Source: Methanofollis fontis (GTDB lineage Archaea > Halobacteriota > Methanomicrobia > Methanomicrobiales > Methanofollaceae). Taken from it: a DNA stretch of 64,000 nucleotides. Position numbers and translations under genes: made by a program. The stretch lies in contig NZ_PGCL01000002.1 in NCBI RefSeq assembly GCF_004297185.1, forward strand, positions 554,632-618,631. Direction: 5' to 3'. Shown here in pieces: positions 34,537 to 43,633 of the stretch. The notes beneath the pieces are model-generated. The model saw only the letters and a list, made by a program, of their open reading frames with translations. It ran no database searches and was not told the origin of the DNA. Numbering within the stretch: the first letter of the stretch is position 1; each line of letters begins with the position of its first letter.

Positions 34537-35237
34537 CAGAACTCCTGCCCCCTGACCCGGTTGATGTCGAATACCGCCCGTTTCGAAACATGCATCACCG
34601 CAAACACCCCCGCCTGAATGGGATCGGTGACGACCAGATCCACATGCTTCGTGACACTGCCGGCCATTTTCAGGGCGATGACCGGTATGCCTGCCGCCCG
34701 CACCCGCTCGACCGCCCCGGTGATCTGCCCCCCCATAATGGATCCGGCGAGCACCAGAATGCTGGCCCTCGGAAGACGGACGACGGCGTCGACCGCCTCT
34801 GCAAGCTCTTTCTCACCGACAAGCGGGAGGGTGTCCACCGAGATCCGTTCGCCGCGGATATTGTGGCGGTCCGCCTCGTTCACGGCACCCATCGCCACCT
34901 GCCCCACCTGGGCGCCGCCACCAAAGATGATCACTCTGGAGCCGAAGATTTTTGAGAAGGTGTCGTAGGTTGAGACGTGATGGATCGTCGGGAGACTGAG
35001 CAGATCTGCGATCATCTCTCCGACACCCCCCGCACACTCCACTTCGAAATAAAAGAGGGCCCGCCCGGCATCGGCACCGCTCGCCAGGATCGACTGCTGC
35101 ACCGTCACCACATTCACAGAGTTCCCTGCCATGACCGTGGCGATGTCGCGCAGCACACCGGGCTGATTTTCGGCGATGATGCTGAGTGCATAGAGCTGGA
35201 CGATAGTGAGCGTTTTGAGATCTTCGGTTTCTTCCAT
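34536..35237 (-). CDS. ACT-domain protein, COG2061-like regulator
   Basis: A 233-aa protein. The N-terminal ACT domain (about 12-90; YALSIIAENQPGVLRDIATV) is a typical small-molecule-binding fold. The rest is Rossmann-like, with VIIFGGGAQVGQVAMGAV and SILVLAGSIMGGQITGAVE. This matches an archaeal family predicted to control homoserine dehydrogenase. Its gene heads an operon with yrdC, which consumes threonine, so a link to threonine supply is plausible. That link is inference. Confidence 0.8.
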   Translation of the reverse strand: MEETEDLKTLTIVQLYALSIIAENQPGVLRDIATVMAGNSVNVVTVQQSILASGADAGRALFYFEVECAGGVGEMIADLLSLPTIHHVSTYDTFSKIFGSRVIIFGGGAQVGQVAMGAVNEADRHNIRGERISVDTLPLVGEKELAEAVDAVVRLPRASILVLAGSIMGGQITGAVERVRAAGIPVIALKMAGSVTKHVDLVVTDPIQAGVFAVMHVSKRAVFDINRVRGQEF

Positions 35238-35412
35238 GGGCTGCGAGACAGCGGTCGACGGCTGCCGGCCCTGCCCTCCTCTGTAGCATGAAGATTGCGC
35301 ACAGAACGACTTAAGGTGATTGGTGGGGGATACGGCCCGATAATACGGCTGGAGGAGTGAGGGGCGGGGGCATGGCGGCATGTTTAAACCGGACCCGGAG
35401 TAGTAGGGGGAT

Positions 35413-35613
35413 ATGTTCGGGATTGTCGATGCGGTCGAGCACATCGACGGTATTGAGGTGGTCTACCGGCGGGACGGCGAGGAGCGGAGGAGGGTCTTCA
35501 GTCAGGATGACCTGATCACCATGGGGATCAACCCCCTGGATCTGCTCCAGGCACCGGAGGGGTTTGCGATCGATCCGGAGAGGGGGGTCGTCACCGAGAA
35601 GATGCTCTCATAG
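35413..35613 (+). CDS. Uncharacterised 66-aa protein
   Basis: A small acidic protein with a beta-rich start (MFGIVDAVEHIDGIEVVYR) and a helical PLDLLQAPEGFAID segment. GGGGGAT precedes the ATG directly, and a possible box A (GTTTAAACC, about 35380-35388) would make the mRNA leaderless. It is divergent from the ACT-yrdC operon. Family unknown. Confidence 0.6.
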   Translation: MFGIVDAVEHIDGIEVVYRRDGEERRRVFSQDDLITMGINPLDLLQAPEGFAIDPERGVVTEKMLS

Positions 35614-35647
35614 GGGGAGCGGACAGTCGAAAAAAAGGATGTGGGGT

Positions 35648-37195
35648 TCACTCCCGCCGCATCAGCCGCACCAGGCCGAGACCGGCACAGAGCAGGGCGA
35701 TACAGGGGATGATGGGGGCGGCGGCGGCCTCCGTCGTGGGGGGCACCGCCACCATCTGCGCCGAGACCGGGGTGGTCGCACCCTGGTTCACCGTGATCGT
35801 GGAGGTGTAGTCCTGATAACCGTCCAGGGTCAGTCTGATGGTGTAGTCGCCGTAGGCGAGGTTGGGGATCGTCAGCGGCGTGATGCCGTAGTTCTGGTTG
35901 TTCAGATAGATCGTCGCACCCGCCGGCGTGGACTCGATGGTCGCCGATCCGGTGCCGACACTGGTGAGCGTGGCGTCGACCGTCGTGGTCTGCCCGGCGG
36001 TGACCGAGACCGTCTTCGAGAAGTCCTCATAGCCGGCAAGGCTGATGACCACGGTGTGCTGGCCCGCGGCGATGTCGTTGACGACAAGGCGGTTGTTCTG
36101 CGGGGTCACGCCATAGGAGACCCCATCCACAGAAACGGACGCAGTGGCAGGTGTCGAGGCGATGGAGAGCGCACCGCTGGCAGGTTGCGGGATCTGATCC
36201 AGGGGTTCGTTCAGGTAGGTGACCTGACCGGTATAGATCCGCACCGTCCCCGACCACTCGGTGTAGCCGGGCAGGGTGAGCTCGACGGTGTGGGAGCCCT
36301 GCACCAGACCGCCGATCGTCTGCGGAGTGGTGCCGTGGTAATTGCCGTCGATATAGATATAGGCGCCCTGCGGACTCGATTTCGCCGAGAGCGTGCCATA
36401 CTGCTCAACCGCCTGCAGGACGGCGTCGACATAGGTGATCTTTCCTGAGACCACCTCTTCGGTCGAGGTGTAGGTCTGATAACCCGGATAGTCGATGGCG
36501 ATCTGGTAGGTTCCCGGGGCGAGATGGTTCACCTGGTGGGGGGTGGTGCCGTAAAAGGCGCCGTTGATCCTGATGTTCGCACCCTTCGGGGTGGAGGAGA
36601 ACCCGATGCTGCCGGTGCTGGGGGTGACCGGGTTGAGGGTGAGATACACCGAGGCGTGGTGACCCGCGGGGGGAACGGCCGGGAGGGGTTCGCTCGCAGA
36701 GGAATACCCGCTCTTCTCGCCGGTCACCGTCCGCGGCGGCGTCCCGGTGGTCGCCCATTCGACGGTGAGGACGCCCTGCGCCGTCGTGCCCTGATAGGCG
36801 CCGTCGAAGTAGATGCTCACGCCGTCCACGTTGGTGTAGACGTCAAACCAGCTCTTCCCGCTTCCTTCGGCCGGCAGGGTCACCACCGCCTGTGATGTCG
36901 TCGTCGGCACTGCTGTGGCCAGGGTGGTGGGTGCAGCAGTGGTCGTCGGGGCGGCGGTGGTCGCCGTGGTGGTGGGTGCGACAGTGGTCGTCGGGACAGG
37001 TGTGGTCGCCGTGGTGGTGGGTGCAGCAGTGGTCGTCGGGACGGCGGTGGTCGCCGTGGTGGTGGGTACGGCAGTGGTCGTCGGGACGGCGGTGGTCGCT
37101 GTCGTTTCAGTCGTCGCCGCCAGTGCCGGCAGACAGAGCAGGGAGAGGATGAAAATCAGACTCATCCATCGAAGATGCAGTCGTAAACGCTCCAT
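35648..37195 (-). CDS. Cell-surface PEGA-repeat protein with a Thr-rich stalk
   Basis: A 515-aa secreted protein. A signal peptide (about residues 1-26) is followed by a Thr/Pro/Ala stalk (about 27-105), likely glycosylated. Then come a first beta domain and four PEGA repeats (GSIGFSSTPKGANIRINGAF, then AKSSPQGAYIYIDGNYHG, IASTPATASVSVDGVSYG and IESTPAGATIYLNNQNYG). The C-terminus has one membrane helix and a short basic tail (LVRLMRRE), a surface anchor. It may be an S-layer-associated or adhesion protein. The coding DNA of the stalk is a 45-bp tandem repeat, prone to length change. Confidence 0.88.
   Translation of the reverse strand: MERLRLHLRWMSLIFILSLLCLPALAATTETTATTAVPTTTAVPTTTATTAVPTTTAAPTTTATTPVPTTTVAPTTTATTAAPTTTAAPTTLATAVPTTTSQAVVTLPAEGSGKSWFDVYTNVDGVSIYFDGAYQGTTAQGVLTVEWATTGTPPRTVTGEKSGYSSASEPLPAVPPAGHHASVYLTLNPVTPSTGSIGFSSTPKGANIRINGAFYGTTPHQVNHLAPGTYQIAIDYPGYQTYTSTEEVVSGKITYVDAVLQAVEQYGTLSAKSSPQGAYIYIDGNYHGTTPQTIGGLVQGSHTVELTLPGYTEWSGTVRIYTGQVTYLNEPLDQIPQPASGALSIASTPATASVSVDGVSYGVTPQNNRLVVNDIAAGQHTVVISLAGYEDFSKTVSVTAGQTTTVDATLTSVGTGSATIESTPAGATIYLNNQNYGITPLTIPNLAYGDYTIRLTLDGYQDYTSTITVNQGATTPVSAQMVAVPPTTEAAAAPIIPCIALLCAGLGLVRLMRRE
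36920..37099 (-). repeat. Four 45-bp tandem repeats inside the PEGA gene
   Basis: Residues 33-92 are four units of 15 aa of the form ATTAVPTTTAAPTTT. The DNA units keep a 45-bp period with few changes. Length variation would leave the reading frame intact. Confidence 0.8.
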
Positions 37196-37267
37196 GATTA
37201 CTCAGATACCCCGATGGGAAAAAAACCTGCCGAAACGAAAAAATGAGGGAGGGAGGAACACGGGTTC

Positions 37268-38083
37268 CTACCCGGTCCTGCCGATCCGCGCCTTCACCTC
37301 GGCATGGCGGGTGATGGTGGTCTGGAGGAGACGGTCGAAGAGAGGCGGAAGATCCTCCCCGATCATCTGCACCCCCGCCTCGGTGATCCCACCCGGCGTG
37401 GCGACGGCATCGATGATCTCTTCAAAGGTCTCCATCCCCCCATCAAGCAGGGCAGCGGTGCCGATGAAGGTCTCCCGAACGGCAGTCTCCGCCCGTTCCG
37501 GTGAGAGCATCCCTGTCCGAACGGCCGATGCCGCACATTCACGGAGGAAGGCGGCGAAGAATGCCGGTCCGCAGGAGGTCAGCGCCGTCATCACCTCGAT
37601 CTCGTCCTCGCCGCACTCGACCGGGGTGCTGATCGCACCCAGGAGCGAGTGCAGAACCCGCATATCCGATTCATCCGCATTCGGACCGCGGACCACGAGT
37701 GTGACACCCTTCAGGGCGGCGGAGGTGATGCTCGGGATCACCCGCACCAGCCGCGCCCCGGTCCACCCGGCAAGGAGCGAGAGGGGGACGTCGCTGGCGA
37801 TAGATACGAGCAGGGTATCGGCGTCCAGGCAATCTCCAACCTCTTCGAGGACCCCCCTGACGTCTGAAGGCCTGACACAGAGGAATACGACGTCCGCACC
37901 CCCTGCAACGGCCCGGTTGCTCCCGAGAGCGGTGATGCCGGTTTCCCGTGCGATTTCGAGCAGGGGTGCGGCGGACCTGCTGGATGCGATCACCTCCTCT
38001 GGCGACGCCGCTCCACCCGCGATCAGCGCCCTGATCAGCATCCTGCCCATACTGCCCGTTCCGATTACCCCGATTGTCGGCAT
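37268..38083 (-). CDS. proC: Pyrroline-5-carboxylate reductase
   Basis: A 271-aa enzyme reducing pyrroline-5-carboxylate to proline with NAD(P)H. GVIGTGSMGRMLIRALI is the Rossmann loop, DVVFLCVRPSDV the second strand, LVRVIPSITSAALKG and ALTSCGPAFFAAFLRE the family signature region. Length is normal. ATG 38083 fits the family start. The TetR gene lies 22 bp upstream on the same strand, so they may be cotranscribed. Confidence 0.9.
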   Translation of the reverse strand: MPTIGVIGTGSMGRMLIRALIAGGAASPEEVIASSRSAAPLLEIARETGITALGSNRAVAGGADVVFLCVRPSDVRGVLEEVGDCLDADTLLVSIASDVPLSLLAGWTGARLVRVIPSITSAALKGVTLVVRGPNADESDMRVLHSLLGAISTPVECGEDEIEVMTALTSCGPAFFAAFLRECAASAVRTGMLSPERAETAVRETFIGTAALLDGGMETFEEIIDAVATPGGITEAGVQMIGEDLPPLFDRLLQTTITRHAEVKARIGRTG

Positions 38084-38105
38084 GGTTCCCTGTAGGTGTC
38101 TGACA

Positions 38106-38750
38106 TCATGGGGGTAAAACCCGATGGTTGGGGGCGTCGGGTCCAGGGTCCGGGCGGGTGCTTGCCCCCCCGATGCCATGCCAGAGCACGCCAAGGCCCG
38201 CATCGACGACCTCCTCCGTCGTCAATCCCGGGCACCCTGCACCGGCGACATCGATGATGGCCCCTGCGACCTGCAGCACAATGGCGGATGCGAGGGGGTG
38301 GGGAAGGTCGGCGACGATCCCCTGCTCGACCGCCCCGGCATAGACCTCGCCGATCCACACGAAGTCCATATAGGCCTGCTCCTTCACCTCCTCGCAGATG
38401 TTCGGGGAGTGGTAGAAGAGGTCGAGAAACGCCCGCTCCTCCGGGTGGGAGATCCCCCACAGGATAAACGTGCGCAGGATGGCGGTGATCCGTTTCCCGG
38501 CGGGAAGACCCTCGTCGTCGCCCGCACGCATCGCCTCCGCCATCTCCTTCTTAATGGAGAGGTAGAGTTCGTTGACGAGCGTCTCCTTGTCGCCGAAGTG
38601 GTGGAAGAGGAGGCCGGTGGATACCCCGGCCTCGCGGCTGATCTGCGCCGTCGGCGTGGCGTGGAACCCCTGCGTAACAAAGAGGTGGAGGGCCGCACGG
38701 AGGAGCTTCTCCCGGGCGGTCTCCCGGGGGGCGGAATCAGGCATCATCAT
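38106..38750 (-). CDS. TetR-family transcriptional repressor
   Basis: A 214-aa protein. The N-terminal HTH (about 14-60) reads REKLLRAALHLFVTQGFHAT, then ISREAGVSTGLLFHHFGDKE, which is clearly TetR. The rest is an all-helical ligand-binding domain. Its start overlaps the end of the aldo/keto reductase gene (ATGA), so it is the second gene of that transcript. A TetR-like palindrome at 40108-40125 in the promoter suggests autoregulation. Confidence 0.88.
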   Translation of the reverse strand: MMMPDSAPRETAREKLLRAALHLFVTQGFHATPTAQISREAGVSTGLLFHHFGDKETLVNELYLSIKKEMAEAMRAGDDEGLPAGKRITAILRTFILWGISHPEERAFLDLFYHSPNICEEVKEQAYMDFVWIGEVYAGAVEQGIVADLPHPLASAIVLQVAGAIIDVAGAGCPGLTTEEVVDAGLGVLWHGIGGASTRPDPGPDAPNHRVLPP

Positions 38751-39946
38751 TCTGTCTGCTGCCGGGTCACCATCATCTTTACGAGGGGCTTCATCAGCCT
38801 CGTCTGGAGGCCGTCGAGGTCCCGCGAGACCTTCTCCAGTTCGTCGGGTATAGCGATCCCCTGCGGGCAGGCCTTCATGCATTTCCCGCATTTCCGGCAG
38901 AGGGAGGCGTTCGAGGGGTTGTCATCGAAGCCGATCACCTGCATGATATAGAAGGCACGGATCATCATCCGGTTGCCCCCCATGTGATACTGGTTGTAGG
39001 AGGCGAAGCACTGCGGGATGTTCACCCCGAAGGGGCAGGGCATACAGTAGGCGCATCCGGTGCAGCCCACCCGGATCTTCGCCTTGTAGGTTGCCGCCAC
39101 CCGCTCCACCACGGCGTGTTCGGCGTCCGTCATGGCACCGGGCAGTGCCTCCTCGCAGGTGGCGATGTTCTCGGTGATGTTCTCCTCGTCGTTCATGCCG
39201 GAGAGGACGACCGTCACCTCCGGGTGGTCCCAGACCCACCGCAACGCCCACGCCGCCGGACTCCGGGCGATGCCGGCATCATCATAGACCGCCTGCACTT
39301 CATCCGGGACGTTTCGTCCAAGCATGCCGCCGCGGAGGGGCTCCATGATCATCACGGCGAGGCCCTTCGAGGCGGCGTAGTGCAGCCCCTCGGTCCCTGC
39401 CTGGATCTCCTCGTCGAGGTAGTTGTACTGGATCTGGCAGAAGGTCCAGTCATAGGCGTCGACGATCTCCCGAAAGGTCTTCCTGTCGCCGTGAAAGGAG
39501 AAGCCGATGTTTCTGATCTTCCCCGCAGCCCGTGCATCTTCAAGGAAGGAGATGACGTCGAGATCCTGGAGTTTTTTCCAGGAACGCGCCTCCAGGGAGT
39601 GGAGGAGGTAGTAGTCGATGTGGTCGGTGCCGAGCCTCTTCAACTGGACATCGAGGATGCGGTCCATGTCCTGGCGGCCCTTCACGAGCCAGGGGGGGAG
39701 CTTGTCGGCGACGAACACCCGCTCTCGGTAGCCGTCTGCAAGGGCCTTTGCAAGGAGTTTCTCGCTCTCGCCATTGTGGTAGGGGTAGGCGGTGTCGATG
39801 TAGTTGACACCGCGGTCAATGGCGCCCCTGATCTGGCGGATGGCGCGCTCCTCGTCGATCCGGCCAAAACGCGTCGGGAGACGCATGGCACCAAAGCCGA
39901 GTGCCGAGAGGCGGTCGCCGTTTTTGGGTACGCTTCTATACTGCAT
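38747..39946 (-). CDS. Aldo/keto reductase with a C-terminal ferredoxin domain
   Basis: A 399-aa protein. The AKR barrel has RLSALGFGAMRLPT, GVNYIDTAYPYHNGESEKLL (catalytic Asp and Tyr), FVADKLPPW (Lys) and YYLLHSLEA (His). The C-terminal 100 residues carry two cluster motifs, CTGCAYCMPCPFGV and CRKCGKCMKACPQGI. This fused form is common in anaerobes and may use ferredoxin. The start at 39946 fits the family, although the frame stays open to 40195. The gene is first in a TetR-regulated pair. Confidence 0.87.
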   Translation of the reverse strand: MQYRSVPKNGDRLSALGFGAMRLPTRFGRIDEERAIRQIRGAIDRGVNYIDTAYPYHNGESEKLLAKALADGYRERVFVADKLPPWLVKGRQDMDRILDVQLKRLGTDHIDYYLLHSLEARSWKKLQDLDVISFLEDARAAGKIRNIGFSFHGDRKTFREIVDAYDWTFCQIQYNYLDEEIQAGTEGLHYAASKGLAVMIMEPLRGGMLGRNVPDEVQAVYDDAGIARSPAAWALRWVWDHPEVTVVLSGMNDEENITENIATCEEALPGAMTDAEHAVVERVAATYKAKIRVGCTGCAYCMPCPFGVNIPQCFASYNQYHMGGNRMMIRAFYIMQVIGFDDNPSNASLCRKCGKCMKACPQGIAIPDELEKVSRDLDGLQTRLMKPLVKMMVTRQQTE

Positions 39947-40107
39947 GGGTATCACGTCAAGGGGGGTTCGGTCCAATAGTTCATGCCGATGCTGCTGCCC
40001 CATCCGGGCACGGAACATCGCATCAAATGATTCCTTGCTCATCCGGTCTTTCGCACCGATTGTTCCGTTCAATCGCCATCCCACCGGAGTGCGGCGGTCC
40101 GACATAC

Positions 40108-40164
40108 TGACTGATTGCTCAGTCACGTGCGCATTCTGGTGCGCAATGATGGAATAAATATTTG
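40108..40164 (-). promoter_or_regulatory. TetR-type operator and promoter of the AKR-tetR unit
   Basis: TGACTGA-TTGC-TCAGTCA (40108-40125) is a perfect 7-bp inverted repeat of the size bound by TetR-family dimers. On the minus strand an AT-rich box A (AAATATTTAT, about 40154-40164) lies upstream. The start would fall near 40130, next to the palindrome. This fits repression by the TetR protein of the same unit. Confidence 0.6.
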
Positions 40165-40950
40165 TCGCTGCATCTCCCGCTCCGGCATACGCCACCTACC
40201 AGAAAAAAGAATGACAGATCCGCCCTGGCCTCGAAGGTCGTTTCGCTAAAGACGCAGTTCAGGAACCAGCAATAGGCATAAAAGAGGGCATCTTCTCTGA
40301 TGAAGGCTTCACCGTCCCTTGATGAAAGAATCTACTGTAGCGGCGCAGAAAATGCCGTTTTCGTGCGCTATTCTTCCCAGGGAGGGGGCGGCGCCGGAGT
40401 TCATCGCCGCACTGCAGGCGATCTTCGCGGTCTTTCCAGGACCGTGCAGTGATCGGCACACTCTATTCGGTCGTACAGGAGAGAGAGGCACGATAGACCG
40501 GCGGTTTCACGATAGAAAAAGGTACAGACTGCCCCGGATTGACGGCAGATCCAGAGAATGAATGGAATTTTAATGGCATATCAGCCGCAGATTTGCGGGC
40601 ATTCCCGCCCTTTCCCCTGCCCCCTCCATCCCATCCCGGCCGCGCACCCGGCGATTACCACCACGACCCCCCGGAGATCCCCGGAAAACAGGGGTGAGAT
40701 CAGGATGGTTCGGCTCGGCCCTGCATTTCAGAGACGGAATGCCGGATTTCTGAACGGGGTCCGAAATGAAGAGATCCGGATCAGGGGAAATGGAAAAAGG
40801 GGCCATAATTGGCGAGATTGCGGGAGAACGGAGAGGGCAGACAGGACACGACAGGAGCAATGTCTTTTAAAAAAGGTCGGGATGCATCACCCCGAATATT
40901 GATGCGATAGCCGGGATTCTAGGAGAGAATGTAGGGAATCCATTACGTTT
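40165..40950. other. Long intergenic stretch left of the integrase
   Basis: About 780 bp between the AKR promoter and the integrase promoter. I find no convincing gene; the open frames are short with arginine- and proline-rich, unlikely translations. No tRNA or clear direct repeat was recognised. If the island has a left boundary or attachment site, it should lie here. Confidence 0.5.
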
Positions 40951-40952
40951 TT

Positions 40953-40962
40953 CATATATAAA
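40953..40962 (+). promoter_or_regulatory. Box A of the integrase gene (leaderless)
   Basis: CATATATAAA at 40953-40962 is centred about 20 bp before the integrase ATG. Transcription would begin at or next to the start codon, and no ribosome site is present. Confidence 0.55.
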
Positions 40963-40977
40963 GACCTACAACCAGAC

Positions 40978-42222
40978 ATGGAAAACGGCCGGTTTCACCC
41001 CACGTCAGAACAGTATGAACAGCAGACGGAAACCGCCATGGAACGGGCCCTATCCGACGGAACACTCACAGAAACCGAAGCGTCACACCTCCGGGAATTT
41101 GTGGCCGAAATCTCTGCGACCCGCCACATCTCCCCCAGCCGGCGCTACAAACTCACCTACTTCACGATCGTCTGCCGCCGGTTCATGAAACGCCCCTGGC
41201 ACGACCTCACGATCGGCGACCTCTACGCCGGGGTGCAGGCCCTCACCACCGCCCGGAACGACGACGGCAGCCTCCGATACAAGCCCAACACACAGCTCGA
41301 CCTCGTCTCCCACATCAAACGTTACGCCCTCTGGCTGATCGAGAACCACTACTCCGCCATGCCCGCTGAGAAGGTGCGGAAGATCCGCCCCCCCGCCCCG
41401 GACCGGATGACAACCACGGCCGCCGACCTCCTCACCGAAGAGGACATCCGCGCCATGATCGAGGCCGCAAAGACCGTCAAGGACCGGGCGTTCATCGCCG
41501 TGCTCTACGAGTCCGGGTGCCGGATCGGCGAACTCGCCCAGATGAAATGGAAGGACGTCCGCTTCGAGGAATGGTGCGCCTGGCTCAACACCGACGAAAA
41601 GACCGGCAAGCCCCGCCTCATCCCCCTGATCATGTCGCGGGAGTACCTGGCCCAGTGGCGCAACGACTACCCCCTCCCCATGAGCGGCGACGCCCTGATC
41701 TTCGTCACGAACAACACCTTCAAACCGATAAAATATGAATCGGTCATCAAACAACTCCGCCTGATCGCTAAACGCGGCGGCGTGCAGAAACATATCAGAG
41801 GGCACATCTTCCGGCACAGCCGGATCACCCACCTCATCCAGCAGGGCATGAGCGAGTCCATCGTGAAGCGGGTGGCATGGGGCGGGGAGTCGCGCATGAT
41901 CGAACGCTACGCCCACCTCACCGATGCCGACACCGCAGCGGCAGCCGCAAAACTCGCCGGGATCACCCCCCCGAACACGAAGAAACGGTCAAAGGCGATG
42001 GACCCGATCCAGTGCCAGACCTGCGGCCGGATCAACGGCCCGACCGACGACTTCTGCCGGAAGTGCGGGAGTGCGATCAGCGAGAGGGCGAAAGCGAGCG
42101 TGGAGAGCCTCTCGGCCGACATGCGTCTTGTGATGGCGAATGAGCCCGGGATCGTCATCGAGGCGGCCCGCCGGATCCGCACGGAGGGGCCGGGCCGGGG
42201 CCAGGGGCAGAACCGTTCATAA
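40978..42222 (+). CDS. int: Tyrosine recombinase/integrase with C-terminal zinc ribbon
   Basis: A 414-aa site-specific recombinase. An N-terminal SAM-like core-binding domain (about 20-130) precedes the catalytic domain. R182 (ESGCRIGELAQMKW), the H-x-x-R at 276-279 (GHIFRHSRITHL) and the nucleophile Y311 (MIERYAHLTD) are all present, so it should be active. A C-terminal zinc ribbon has C346, C349, C360 and C363 (CQTCG and CRKCG), frequent in archaeal integrases. It marks the start of an accessory island. GC content is high, unlike the cargo that follows. Confidence 0.92.
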   Translation: MENGRFHPTSEQYEQQTETAMERALSDGTLTETEASHLREFVAEISATRHISPSRRYKLTYFTIVCRRFMKRPWHDLTIGDLYAGVQALTTARNDDGSLRYKPNTQLDLVSHIKRYALWLIENHYSAMPAEKVRKIRPPAPDRMTTTAADLLTEEDIRAMIEAAKTVKDRAFIAVLYESGCRIGELAQMKWKDVRFEEWCAWLNTDEKTGKPRLIPLIMSREYLAQWRNDYPLPMSGDALIFVTNNTFKPIKYESVIKQLRLIAKRGGVQKHIRGHIFRHSRITHLIQQGMSESIVKRVAWGGESRMIERYAHLTDADTAAAAAKLAGITPPNTKKRSKAMDPIQCQTCGRINGPTDDFCRKCGSAISERAKASVESLSADMRLVMANEPGIVIEAARRIRTEGPGRGQGQNRS

Positions 42223-42313
42223 GAAACGCTGAATACTGCCGGGGGCGAAGAGAGGGATATACAGCAGGAGAGAGGACTACGATGCACGTCATGAAATTGC
42301 CGGGGGGGAGGGG

Positions 42314-42466
42314 ATGATCGCCGCCCAGGACCGGGGTGCCCCTGCCATCCCGCACCGCACCCTCACCCCGGACCTGCTCAACGCCCTCGACCCCTTCTAC
42401 CGGGCGGTGGCCGAGGTGCTCATCGAGCGGGGGGAGTGGACGCTGGAGAGCGGCGGGCGGGAGTGA
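42314..42466 (+). CDS. Small 50-aa protein after the integrase
   Basis: An ORF of 50 aa (MIAAQDRGAPAIPHRTLTP start) with a helical centre LLNALDPFYRAVAEVLIERG. A G-rich GGGGGGGAGGGG lies directly before the ATG. High GC and typical codon use fit the integrase, so it probably belongs to the same element. Function unknown. Confidence 0.5.
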   Translation: MIAAQDRGAPAIPHRTLTPDLLNALDPFYRAVAEVLIERGEWTLESGGRE

Positions 42467-42557
42467 AGAAGAGATCTCGCGCCGGACCCCGGGGATAAGA
42501 GATGTCACTGAAATCGGTCAAAAAATGATTGGAATCCGGGGAAGACAGATAAAAAAT

Positions 42558-42686
42558 TTATTTCTTTTTTCCACCGGACTTTGACGGGGCATGATTCGGG
42601 TTCATCTGATTTGACCGGTTATCTGCTGCTGCCTTATAACTTGGATTGTTCGGGTTCTTTGCATCTGCCCGTTGATTGCGTGCCAT
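42558..42686 (-). CDS. Small basic Asn/Pro-rich protein, 42 aa
   Basis: Reads MARNQRADAKNPNNPSYKAA, then ADNRSNQMNPNH and a lysine-rich tail. AAAGGAGG lies eight nt before the ATG, a very strong ribosome site. The NPNNP..Y.AA.DNRSNQ.NPNH pattern resembles small hypothetical proteins seen in many prokaryotes. It is polar and probably disordered. Function unknown. Confidence 0.7.
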   Translation of the reverse strand: MARNQRADAKNPNNPSYKAAADNRSNQMNPNHAPSKSGGKKK

Positions 42687-42776
42687 GATCGTCCTCCTTT
42701 GTCCATGTGTTCAATATGCCATACCTCACACCGCATTTTCAGATGCCGCATGCTACATTGTAACACCTCAGAAAAT

Positions 42777-43616
42777 TCAGATCATCCCGTTGATACAGGC
42801 AACATATTTTCCAGATTCGGTAATGTATATAATATTATTTCTTCCAGAACGCTCCCTTCGAATGTATCCACTCCTCTCAAGCGGACCAAGGTATTTTTTT
42901 TCAAGTTTGATGGCCTGTGCTATTGATTCCTCACGTTTACTGACAGATTTATCACTGGAATCTTTTTTAAAGACCTCTTTTGATGCCGACGGGATGGCAT
43001 CCACATGGATCTCGAAACCTTCGACCCCCTCTGTATGTAAGAATTCTCTGATCGACGTTGTTCGTAATCCCCTGTCTTCCTGATATAGTTTAATGAGAAT
43101 TTTCTGGCAGACAGAATTTGGCAGGTCGAACTCAAAATTTTCAAACGCGAACGTATTTCCGCTCTCACAAATGCTGAGACCGTGTTCTTCAAAAGAGTGG
43201 TAATCCAGGGCATAGGTTTCTGCAGAAACATAATACACAGTTGCGCCATTGGCCATTCCAGCAAGGGCCGCCCCGATAGCAGTTTTTCTGCCGCAGGCCG
43301 AAACATTCAGGTGAACACTATTCCCATTTCCATGTTCCTCTTTTATAATGGCAGAGATGTGCCGCATCACTTCCAGGATATCAAAGAGTTCGACTTCTAC
43401 CTGGACGGTTTCAATTTTTCTCTTCTCAAAAAACGTCCGGACTTTTCCGGTGAAGTAGATCTGTCGTTCCAGCATTACATCCGCATAATTGCCGGTGTTT
43501 TTCGTCACTGAAAGAATATAGACACGATCGACACTGTGTTTTTTGAAGGGTGCAACCGCCCGGTCATACTCATGGCCGAGGGGGAGGATGTGCACGATCT
43601 CCTGAAGGCCTGCCAT
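42777..43616 (-). CDS. CARF-like domain plus winged-HTH regulator (DUF6293/HFX_2341 type)
   Basis: A 279-aa protein. The N-terminal half resembles CARF/Rossmann sensors: IVHILPLGHEYDRAVAPF, then VYILSVTKN, and SVHLNVSACGRKTAIGAALAG with the typical glycine-rich loop. The C-terminal third is a winged HTH (LEKKYLGPLERSGYIRRERSG). This is the architecture of archaeal DUF6293 regulators, akin to Csa3. A nucleotide ligand is possible but not shown. It is divergent from a three-gene operon across a 113-bp region with direct repeats. GC content is low compared with the flanking element genes. Confidence 0.72.
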   Translation of the reverse strand: MAGLQEIVHILPLGHEYDRAVAPFKKHSVDRVYILSVTKNTGNYADVMLERQIYFTGKVRTFFEKRKIETVQVEVELFDILEVMRHISAIIKEEHGNGNSVHLNVSACGRKTAIGAALAGMANGATVYYVSAETYALDYHSFEEHGLSICESGNTFAFENFEFDLPNSVCQKILIKLYQEDRGLRTTSIREFLHTEGVEGFEIHVDAIPSASKEVFKKDSSDKSVSKREESIAQAIKLEKKYLGPLERSGYIRRERSGRNNIIYITESGKYVACINGMI

Positions 43617-43633
43617 AGAAGATGATCCAGTTG

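Noticed and set aside
35564..36448. Open frame antisense to the PEGA gene
   Set aside because: Very Arg- and Gly-rich and lacking any motif; an effect of high GC.
40319..40561. Open frame of 80 codons in the gap left of the integrase
   Set aside because: No ribosome site, unlikely amino-acid makeup, no family.
42777..43616. CARF-like protein as part of a type III CRISPR cyclic-oligonucleotide pathway
   Set aside because: No cas10, csm/cmr gene or effector nuclease is present, and the C-terminus is an HTH.
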